Below, piece after piece: positions 56,240 through 64,000 of a stretch of DNA of 64,000 bases. The DNA comes from Capra hircus (Eukaryota; Chordata; Mammalia; Artiodactyla; Bovidae). The stretch is from assembly GCF_001704415.2 (NCBI RefSeq), contig NC_030817.1, positions 52,127,550-52,191,549 on the forward strand. The letters run 5' to 3'. Numbering within the stretch: the first letter of the stretch is position 1; each line of letters starts with the position of its first letter. Both the position numbers and the translations under genes were made by a program. Below the pieces are notes generated by a model. It worked only from the letters and a program-made list of their open reading frames with translations. It did no database searches and was not told where the DNA came from.

Positions 56240-58369
56240 ATAAAAAGAGCACCCTTTGTTATCCACTGGTCTATGAGTATCTCAGAAGCAGAGGCCAAGC
56301 TTAACCCATCTTTGATTTCCTAGGGTTACCAATGTATTTGATAAGGATTCCTACCTATCAAGCATGTATGCTAACCTCCTATGCAAATACTGGTCTTCTC
56401 TACTTTGGGTTTCAGAGCTCCTTGTCTCCAACCACTTGGGTTCTCTGAAGAGGAACTCATAGCTGCCAAGCAGGAGTCACAGGCCTGAGCACCCACTGCT
56501 GTCGCACATTTAAGTGCCAGCATCACAATCTCAGGGGAACACAAATGGTACCCACCTCAGGTCAAGAGCACTAAGTATGGAGTGTACACCAAGCCAGCCC
56601 ATCCTGGCTTCAGACTTTAAAACCAAAGAGAACTATAAAGCAGGTTAGGTTTAAAGCAGTGGGGAGGCTGAGCCACCCAGCACTGGCCAGCGCAGTTTTA
56701 ATGAGGGCAGGGAGGAACAGTCAGCAGGGCATCTGGAAGACAGGTCTCTGGAGTCAGGACTCAAGTTGGGCAATCAGGCTATGTAGGATTCTCAAGCCAC
56801 CACCAAAAACGACCAAGATGCTTACCAAGGAAAAGAATTTATAGTATAAAACAAATGGGAAAATACAGAACACAAATTGTGTATTTGCCCCACAATTACA
56901 ACGAAATAAAAATGATGTGCCCTTGGATAGTTTGGAAAGAAACGCAAAGACATGAAAGTCATTACCTTTGGGGTACTGACATGATGAAGAATTACTCTAA
57001 ATTAATTTTTTAATAATCTCTTAAAGTTGATACAGTAATAAATCAAAAATAAAGAGCAATCTTCCATCTCCAAGCCGGCTTTTTTGAAGAGTCCCAGAAA
57101 GAAAATTACCTAGTCATGCCTAGACTCTAACCCACCACAGTGGTTTGGTGGAGAAAGTCTTATTAGGCTGGGATCTGAAAACCTGGATTCTGGCACCAGA
57201 TCAGCCAAAACCTCTGAGATTTTTGAAGCTGTTTAACCCCTCTAGATCTTTCTGTGAAGCCAAGCAAAAGGGTTTAGGATAGACTCTTCCAACTCTCTTC
57301 TGGGCTTTCTACAATGTAAAATGTGTTTTCCTTTCTACAATGGATGAATTTTTAACAAACACGTCACAACTCAAAACACCCAAGACAGTGTGGCCTCCTT
57401 TGGAACAGTTCTTACAGTACTGAGGAGGAAGAACCACCTCCTTTCAGGGCCGCAGAGCCTACGTTACCTAATACTGCATATCTCCAGGATCAGTTTATTC
57501 GCCCTTTGAGGCAGAATGTAATTTCTGGCAACAGCTAAGAGGGACCAAGATAGGTGATCAGGTTGGACACTACAGTTTAGGTCTTAAAGAAAGTAAAAAA
57601 TTTTTCTTAAATGACCATTTGGAAATGCCTTAAACAATGTTCCCACGGTGGCAACTCAGAAAGGAAGACTGACTTTACCCAGATGCATAGTGTCTAAGCC
57701 CATGTCCCTATTTTTAGGGACAATCTGTATAAGCGGAACCCGCTCATAGTTCTACTTCTCTGAAGTAAGGTTGTCATAAAGATATGTACAAAAATACTTC
57801 ACTAAGATGCCCCCAAATCTTTCATCTCTGCCAAAACAAATTCTGAAGTTGAAATTAAAAACACAAAATTTGCTTACCATTATTACAGAATGTGCTTACA
57901 AGGCCAAGCTGTTTATTTTTAATACCTTTGGCATTTAACCTTTAACCCTCTATTTGTTCTGTAAATATTAAGTCCCAGCATGTTAAAAAAAAGTAAAATA
58001 TTAAAACCTGACCATGGAGAAACTCATTTTAATTACATACTGATGAAAACACAAGTTGCGGCATCTTTGTTAAAAAAAATAGTAGATGAGTTGAACTTGG
58101 AAAATTACAACTGTACATAATTTCTATATGACCCCTAATGAAGCTCACAATGAAGCTCTGCATTCGTATAGAGGTTTCAAAATATTTCTGCTTTTTGAAG
58201 CTGATGAAAAGAGCTTTCTTAAGTTCTTACCAAGTAATGAGAATCGGTCCTCTCCTCATCAGGAAATTCAAGGTACTCTTTAATTTCATCTCACATGAGC
58301 TTGTGAAATTAAGTCAAGGGCAAAAGGTTGTATTCCAAGTTATATTTACAAAAATGCTCATTATCTAGC
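56240..58369. other. Unique non-coding DNA
   Basis: 57160-57270 is faintly MIR-like on the minus strand (gaaaacctggattctggcac). Nothing else recognised. No exon. Confidence 0.5.
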
Positions 58370-58380
58370 CTCAAGGAGAA

Positions 58381-58591
58381 ACCCGGGCTTCCCAGGTGGC
58401 TCAGTGGTAAACAGTCCACCTGCTAAAGCAGGAGATGTGGGTTCCATCCCTGGCTCAGGAAGATTCCCTGAAGGAGGAAGTGGTAACCCACTCCAGTATT
58501 CTTGCCTGGAGAATCCCATGGACAGAGGAGCCTGGCAGGCTACAGTTCATAAGGTCGCAGAGTCAAACAGGACTGAGCATGCACACACACA
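58381..58591 (+). repeat. Bov-tA SINE with perfect 11 bp TSD
   Basis: gggcttcccaggtggctcag to ggactgagcatgcacacaca. ctcaaggagaa at 58370-58380 and 58592-58602. Confidence 0.96.
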
Positions 58592-58602
58592 CTCAAGGAG
58601 AA

Positions 58603-59485
58603 TCCCTGAAACAGACCTTGAATTCATGAGATACAACAGGGAAAGAAGTGATGAAAGAGGTCCATCACACAGTATGGAGAAGGTAGTGCCTTTCCATCGG
58701 AGAAGGGATTTGAAGTGTTAAGACAACGTACAGCCTCACCACTCATAGCTCTACACAGGTGTTTTTAGCTAGCTCCAAATGGTAGCAGCTGAATGCAGAT
58801 TGCCCCTGCCTGATAGCTTAGAAAGTCCACAGGCTGCAAATATCAGGAAACTCCTTCTCTTAAGGGAAATGGAGTGGGAAGGTGTGGATGTGTCAGTAAA
58901 AATCTAATGCCTTTATTGGGAGTGTGGCTAAAGTGTAGACATTCCCACTGGTAAGTGAATGAAAGGAAGCATGGTGGTTTGTAAGAACACCGCTTTGAGA
59001 TTTACAATGAAGTGGCTACAAACAGCTTACCTGTTTGGCCTCTCAGCAACCATCAGCACACTTTTAAAAACTGACAGATTTGGCATAAAAATCTGGATGT
59101 TCAGCTTCTCTTGAAAAAGCAGACAATTTGGTGATGTGGTCAATGTAACCACAGCCTAGGATCAAGCAATGATACCTCTTCCAATGGGCATACATTCTGT
59201 ATTTACTCTCCAGGGGCCAGTCTCACCCCATCAAAAACCGTATCCTGGCCCCTGCAGACATTTGAGTTTGCGTCCACTGACAAAGCTGAAATCCCCAGCA
59301 AAACCGAGGAGGAAGTGTCTTTCAGCTTCTGCAACAGCCTGCTTCCTCCACTTCTCCATCCCCTCCATCCACGGCCCCACTGGGCAGCCAAATATTTCCT
59401 ACTAGGCAGGCCCACCCACAGAAGCCTGTAGACAATGTCCTGCATCCACTCTTGCCCTAACCCTCTGCCTCCATCAAAACTGTTC
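58603..59485. other. Unique non-coding DNA
   Basis: Overlapping chance frames at 59169-59445 on both strands. No repeat recognised. Confidence 0.5.
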
Positions 59486-59615
59486 TGGGGACTTTCCTGG
59501 TGATCCAGTGGTTAAGACTCCACACTTCTACTGCATGGGATGCTGGTTCAATCCCTGGCCAGGGAACTAAGATCCTACAAGATGCATGGTGCAGCCAAAA
59601 AAAAAAATTTTTTTT
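59486..59615 (+). repeat. CHR-type tRNA-derived SINE
   Basis: ggggactttcctggtgatcc, gttcaatccctggccaggga, an A-run then a T-run at 59598-59617. Confidence 0.92.
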
Positions 59616-59619
59616 TTCT

Positions 59620-61165
59620 GGGCGTCATTCCATTCTTTTCTGTTTTTGTTTTTTTGTGTGTGTGTTTTGTATTGCTTTGGCTGGGAGGCTACAAGAAATC
59701 TGATAAACTAATCAGTGGGAATGGAGTAGGTTACCTTCCCAGAAAATATGTTTAGAATGGATTCCAGGCTTTCTAAATGTCAAACATGCCATGCCTTCAC
59801 TCAAAGTAACTTACCTAACTTGTAGTCAGCTTCATCAGATTTCAAGGTTCATAAGTCTATTTCTATGTATTTTTATGTATAACGTCTGCAATTTATTCAC
59901 AAGTAATATGCAAGCAAAGAGAAGGGACCATATCCTGAACATATTCAGAGGTGATGGCCAATTCAGATGTACTTAACTATGTCAGTATATCTAAGTCACA
60001 AAAGCCTTATGAATCATGGCTTCTAGCTCTGAAGTACACAGCAGAGGCACACACATGGGTCTAGTTCATTAGACAGTCCAAACTTGTCATGGCCACAGAA
60101 GCAGAACTTCCTTTGTGGCTGATGATAAAGCCAGATTCTATAAAGGAAATCTTAGATGGGTATTTTGATTAAAGTCAAAGGAGACTGTTGTGCCCTCTTA
60201 ACCAATGTATACAAAATTAGAGAGACATGCAGAGATTTTTTTTGGTGTTTTTCTACTTTTTCCCCATTCAAGTCACCTAAGAAAAAAAAGAAACAAATTT
60301 GCTATTGCCTGGTACTGTTCTTGGTTCTCCAAAGATGGAGAAAAGTGTCCCAAAGTCCAGGAGGAAGATATGAGGTAAACTGTAAGCTGTATACTTTGTT
60401 CATGAGTCAGAGAATGGCACTCTCCCTGTGAATCACAACTGAGTGAGTCTTGGGTACAGGTGGAGAGCCTTCCTAATGTGCTACCAGATTTCCTAAGATA
60501 TCTGAGAGAGAGGGAGAGAGGGAGAAAATCCACAGTACAGGTGCCAAGCTCCTGGTCAATTATACTCTCCCTAACACTGAGCCACACCCACTGGAGGCAA
60601 TGTCTTCTCTTCCTGTTCTAAGCAGCTGAGGGATGCAGCTGGGCAGACAGATGTGAAACACAAATCAATGCCTCATTTAGCTGGAAGGGGGTCTTACATA
60701 AATAGTAAACATAATAACTAAAGTTTCTCACTATTGAAGCTGCCTATGCTCTGTTCTAAGGCAACTTCACAAATCCAGTGCACAGACTTAATTTTGCAAG
60801 CCAGTGAAGAAATGATTCATTTCATTTTTGCCAAACTATTCTAGATCCAGTAGGTGGAGTGACTGATGGCACAGCTCCTATTTCAGGACAGCCAGCTGTT
60901 TCAACTTTTCCGTCAGGGTATCGTGGCCTCAGCAACCGTATCTGATGCACTGATAGTCTCCTGGCACCCTACAGTACTGCCATCTGCGCTGTTGGCAGGG
61001 AACGCATCAATAGGTAAGTCAGACCCCATCCTTTTCGACTGACACCCTACACACTCTGGAAACAACTCTTCCTTAGAGCATGTTTCTTCTGCATCCACTT
61101 CACCATCCACCTACTTCAACAGCTATGGACTGAATTGAGCGACGAGTCTCCAAGGTCCCTAGAAA
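59620..61165. other. Unique non-coding DNA
   Basis: Contains a purine tract (60503-60528, gagagagagggagagaggga) and an A-run at 60281-60290. 60840-61165 is a coding-like stretch treated under findings. Confidence 0.45.
60887..61012 (+). other. Possible cryptic or decayed exon-like segment
   Basis: On the plus strand an acceptor-like tract (cagctcctatttcag, AG at 60885-60886) and a consensus donor (ATAG|GTAAGT, GT at 61013-61014) bound 126 bp that stay open in the first frame. On the minus strand the same region is open for about 65 codons (60913-61110) and continues open in a neighbouring frame to about 60830. The two readings compete and neither is recognised. Both may be chance. Confidence 0.2.
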
Positions 61166-61169
61166 AGGC

Positions 61170-61378
61170 ATCCCACAGTAGGTGACTCAGACAGTAAAGA
61201 ATCCACCTGCAATGCAGGTTCGGTCCCTGGGTCCGGAAGATGCCCTCAAGAAGGGAATGGTTGGCTGCTCACTCCAGTATTCCTGCCTGGAGAATTCCAC
61301 GGACATAGGAGCCTGGCAAGCCGGCTACGGTCCATGGGGTCACAAAGAGTGGGACACGGTTGAGTGACTAAACACACA
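61170..61378 (+). repeat. Bov-tA SINE
   Basis: Head diverged (taggtgactcagacagtaaa), then gttcggtccctgggtccgga, ggctgctcactccagtattc, ggcaagccggctacggtcca; small insertions and a (CA) tail. Confidence 0.92.
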
Positions 61379-61379
61379 C

Positions 61380-62100
61380 ACATACAGTACTTTTTAGCCT
61401 CTACAGCATGAAAAATGAGTCAACAAGGTAAAGTTAATTTTCTCAAGGTACCACTCAACTATTTAAATTCAGTAAGATTCTTCAAGCTCTTGACATAAAA
61501 CACATTGATTTTTCTTTTTTTTTTTTGGAAATATTTAACCATGGAAAATAATTATAGCAATTCTAAAGTACTTAAATTTAAGTAGCCAATTAGGCTGTGG
61601 CCCAGTTTAGGTATCTCCACCCTAATACACAGTTTAAGTAAATGGTTCTCTATAAAGGTTCCAAAAATAATGTGGGGTGGGCTGACTTCTTAAACCCTAA
61701 AACTGAAAGGGAAATTTTATTTACAGATTAAGTACCCTCTTAGGTAGAAGCAAGGGTGACATAACTTTGGACTAAGTGAAAACAAAACAAAACAAAAAGC
61801 TTTGGTCAAGGGTGCCCCTTTAAAGATTTTTGTGTGTTTGTTTTTAATCATTCTTTTGAATAAACACAGCACTGGATCAAGTGCTCCTTTTAGTTGTAAG
61901 TTTCTATGTGCCTTTGCTAATTTCCCCCAGCTCCTGCAGGATAGAGATTTTTAAATGAGTGCTGCACGGGTTATCATTTTTACTTAGCGCCACTTTCACA
62001 GTCACTTAAAAAAAAAAACAGAAGAGGACCAGCGGAGTCCTAAGTCAGATTAGTTGAAAAGAAGCAAGTGTGGAAACTATGAAGCCTTGGGGTAAAACTT
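61380..62100. other. Unique non-coding DNA flanking the CpG island
   Basis: AT-rich with A- and T-runs (61512-61525, 62008-62018). No SINE or LINE lies between 61.38 kb and the right end of the window. Confidence 0.55.
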
Positions 62101-62931
62101 CCCCCCTCCCCTCCGCTGATGGATTGCCAATCTCTTCAAAATAGAGCCCTTGCTTTTGTGCTTTGGAAAGAAAAGTACACACCACGCCAAACCCCAAGGG
62201 CTGTGGCTAAGGTTATGGGGGGCGGGGTAGTCGAGGCGGGACATTGTGGGGTAGAGGAAAAGTCAGAAACGAGTCAGAAAAAAGGCCAGCCACTTCCATC
62301 AATTTCCCAAGTACCGAAGGAAAAAGAACAAAAAACTCGACTTCCTCCCCCGCGAACCGTCTGCTGTACACCCGAAAAGTGCCAGCCACCTCGCACTTGG
62401 AGAAAAGGGAGGGTGGTGTTTACTCGGCCTTTTTGGTGCAAAGACCCTCCCGGCCGGCGCGGCTCTCAGCTGCCCGGGGCACCCTCGCCCGCAGCCGCCT
62501 GCCCACCGCCAGGTGCTCGCCCTACCTGGCGCCCGGCTGCCTTTGTGCGGCCGCGTCGCCCCCGCCGGCGCGCGGATGCCAGCGGGACAACTGCGGCGCT
62601 GCCGGGCGGCCGGGGAGGAGCGGGGTCCGTGGCGCCGGTGCTGCGGGCGGCCGCTCCTACCTTCCCAGCCGGGAGAAAGCGATGCCCATCCCCTCCCGGG
62701 GAGCCGTGCCCCTGAACGCGGATCTCCCCGGCTTCCGACAGCTGGCAGCCATAGCCAACCGGCCTCGAAAAGTTTGGCGACGCCGAAAGCGACTTGAAAG
62801 AAAGTTTTCCTTGGCCCCCCACTCCCTCTCCCTGAGTCCGGGTGGAGGAAAAGCGGCAGGAAATCAGGACTCGCGACGTGCCGGCTCCGGCGTCCACCTT
62901 CTCCTCTCCCGGCCTCGGCAGCGCGCCCAAG

Positions 62932-62937
62932 GTGGGT
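62932..62937 (+). other. Secondary plus-strand splice donor candidate
   Basis: AAG|GTGGGT, a fair donor match within the CpG island. No partner exon is identified. Confidence 0.25.
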
Positions 62938-63148
62938 GCCCCGCGCCCGGGCTTCCCGCCCCATCCCCGGGTCCGGCGTCCCGGGACGCCGCGCGGCCAA
63001 CTCACCATGGTGACTCGCGCCGCGATCGCGCCTCTGGCGTGTCCGGCTGCCGGGGAGCTGGGGCTGGAACGCAGTCTCCTGGGCGAACTTCAAAAGTTGG
63101 TTCCCTTCGCCAAAAACAGGCTCTCGACAACCCAAGGACTCACAAGAA

Positions 63149-63153
63149 CCAAT
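63149..63153 (+). promoter_or_regulatory. CCAAT box between the two candidate first exons
   Basis: aaccaatggga lies between the minus-strand donor at 63005 and the plus-strand donor at 63290. NF-Y sites work in either orientation and are common in bidirectional promoters. Confidence 0.45.
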
Positions 63154-63199
63154 GGGAACCCTGGGGGGACTCCATCCACGCGGGATCGGCGGCGGTAGG

Positions 63200-63289
63200 T
63201 GAAGGCGAGCAGGAGGCTGCTTAGCAGGCGGGGCGCATACTGCGGAGGACCAGGGTCCACCCAGACCCAGCGCTCGCCGCCCCGCCTAG
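63200..63289 (+). other. Candidate divergent first exon, plus strand
   Basis: ccgcctag|gtgagt gives a consensus donor (GT at 63290-63291) on the plus strand. A GC box at 63228 and the CCAAT at 63149 lie upstream. If used, it would be the end of a short first exon of a divergent transcript, coding or not, continuing right out of the window. The start is a guess. Confidence 0.35.
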
Positions 63290-63402
63290 GTGAGTGCAAT
63301 GCTCTCCGCGCGTCCCACGAGCTGCCCTGCCTTGCTCCTCTTTCTTCGGCCACTTACTCCGTACTCCTCTGGCTGAGCCTCGACTCGGGCAGGGCAATCT
63401 GT

Positions 63403-63412
63403 CCATAAATGG
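63403..63412 (-). promoter_or_regulatory. CArG box (SRF site)
   Basis: ccataaatgg is a perfect CC(A/T)6GG element. It lies about 400 bp upstream of the minus-strand ATG|donor and 20 bp from a CCAAT box. SRF sites near promoters typify actin-cytoskeleton, muscle and immediate-early genes; use here is inferred. Confidence 0.5.
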
Positions 63413-63432
63413 AGAATTCAGCTCTGGCCTGA

Positions 63433-63437
63433 CCAAT
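63433..63437 (-). promoter_or_regulatory. CCAAT box (NF-Y site)
   Basis: gaccaatcagg on the plus strand, cctgattggtc on the minus. The extended form (CCAATCAG) fits NF-Y well. Placed just upstream of the CArG box for leftward transcription. Confidence 0.5.
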
Positions 63438-63439
63438 CA

Positions 63440-64000
63440 GGGTTTGTTTTCACAGCGTCACTCCTCAGGGAAACCGTAGTAGCCAACAAGCTTGTAGCTG
63501 TTGGAGTTTCCAAAGCCCTCTGGATCCTGTAGTCCTCCTCCACGCCAGCCTCCAAAAAGCGCTGCTGACCTGGCTCGCTCCCTCTTGCAATCCCTGAACT
63601 GGTAAGAAGAAAACCACTCTGTGAAAGAGAAGTAAACTGGAAAACTTTTTTTTTTAACGCCAAAGTTAGAGTAAGTGTAGCTGAAGTGTATGTTTTTCCC
63701 ATAGCCTTTTTTTTTTTTTTAAGAAGAAGGAAATATTTTATCAGCATAAAAGATCAGAGTCATGGCAGCAGCCCAAAGGAAATCCTTTTTCTTTCCAACG
63801 TCTGGATTGTGAGGAAAGTCAAAAATATCGTTTCCCCCACCCTTTCTTTCACCTGAATTTCCTTGGAAAACAAAGGAAGGCTTTTCAAGGGGGAGGAGAG
63901 GAAGGGGCGTTTTTGATGGCGAAGAAATTGCACATGCACTAAGCCCAAGGACAGGGGAGAGAGGCGTGGGAAGAACGCCCACCCAATCTCAGTCAGCACA
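63440..64000. other. Non-repetitive flank of the promoter
   Basis: Falls back to ordinary composition; T-runs at 63644-63653 and 63707-63720. No repeat and no exon recognised. Would be upstream DNA of the minus-strand gene or intron of a plus-strand transcript. Confidence 0.5.

Larger units (their letters stand above)
63006..63395 (-). other. Candidate first exon, minus strand; start codon is its last codon
   Basis: On the minus strand the sequence reads gcgcgagtcaccATG|GTGAGTTGG. The ATG (63008-63006) has a strong Kozak context (ACC before it) and is followed at once by a six-base consensus donor (63005-63000). The likely reading is an exon 1 of 5' UTR plus only the initiator codon, with the gene running left out of the window. 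Several genes have this design (for example cofilin/destrin, calmodulin and, as I recall, Ena/VASP members). No second exon of cofilin/destrin or calmodulin is seen in the 63 kb downstream, which argues against those short genes. The 5' limit is uncertain: transcription could start near 63375 (below the CArG and CCAAT boxes) or below the CCAAT at 63149. Two upstream ATGs would lie in the UTR for the distal start. Gene not identified. Confidence 0.55.
62330..63400. promoter_or_regulatory. CpG island / promoter region
   Basis: Abrupt rise in G+C and CpG against the CpG-poor remainder; densest between about 62440 and 63310, with repeated cgcg, ccggc and gcgcg words. CpG islands of this size usually mark the 5' end of a gene. 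GC boxes (ggcggggc-type) lie at 63228-63235 on the plus strand and 63277-63286 on the minus strand. Long open frames on both strands (up to 326 codons) follow from the scarcity of AT-rich stop codons and are not taken as genes. Confidence 0.9.

Noticed and set aside
62244..63224. 326-codon plus-strand open frame in the CpG island
   Set aside because: Stop codons are rare in this GC-rich DNA; equally long frames run on the opposite strand (62299-63135) and in other phases, and the translation is low-complexity Pro/Arg/Gly/Ala with no domain.
1..64000. CRISPR array, operon, prophage or other prokaryotic system
   Set aside because: Repeat content is wholly ruminant; no regularly spaced repeats, no prokaryotic gene organisation.
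1..64000. Endogenous retrovirus
   Set aside because: No paired LTRs, primer-binding site or gag/pol/env homology was seen; all reverse transcriptase traces are L1 or BovB.

Overview
This is a 64 kb window of ruminant (bovid-type) nuclear DNA, almost all of it non-coding. The assignment rests on the interspersed repeats: about 19 Bov-tA/Bov-A SINEs, three dimeric Bov-A2 SINEs, six BovB (RTE-type) LINE insertions, and a young L1 of the cattle/sheep type. Bov-A and Bov-tA elements are confined to ruminants. Species cannot be fixed from this sequence. I find no intact protein-coding gene, rRNA, tRNA, CRISPR array, provirus or bacterial feature. The many open frames of 60-160 codons are repeat-derived or chance.

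Layout. 0-21.5 kb is old unique DNA with scattered SINEs, MIR/L2/hAT/Tigger fossils, two L1 3' ends with target-site duplications (TSDs), a local 125 bp direct duplication near 10 kb and a striking cluster of AGGTCA half-sites at 8.13 kb. 21.5-25.2 kb is a BovB LINE split by a 2.9 kb L1 with a perfect 17 bp TSD. 25.2-30.7 kb is mostly unique. 30.8-36 kb holds an older L1, Bov elements and an L1 inserted in a SINE. 36-44 kb is old L1, SINEs and a BovB tail. 44.2-45.8 kb is the best BovB copy, with much of its reverse transcriptase readable. 45.8-61 kb is largely unique, with an internally deleted BovB at 49.2-49.9 kb and an L1 interrupted by a SINE at 51.7-52.3 kb.

The functional element most likely to matter is the CpG island at about 62.3-63.4 kb. 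On the minus strand it holds a strong-Kozak ATG followed directly by a consensus splice donor (ATG|GTGAGT), so it looks like a first exon whose only codon is the initiator. A perfect CArg-type SRF box and a CCAAT box lie upstream. A second consensus donor (CTAG|GTGAGT) faces the other way 280 bp off, so the promoter may be bidirectional. If the minus-strand reading is right, the leftward 62-63 kb of this window is the large first intron of that gene, which fits the absence of other exons. I cannot name the gene.

The retrotransposons show a layered history: BovB, Bov-tA and Bov-A2 lie inside older MIR, L2, hAT and L1 copies, and young L1s lie inside BovB and CHR-type SINEs. Repeat family names come from recalled consensus motifs, not from a database search.
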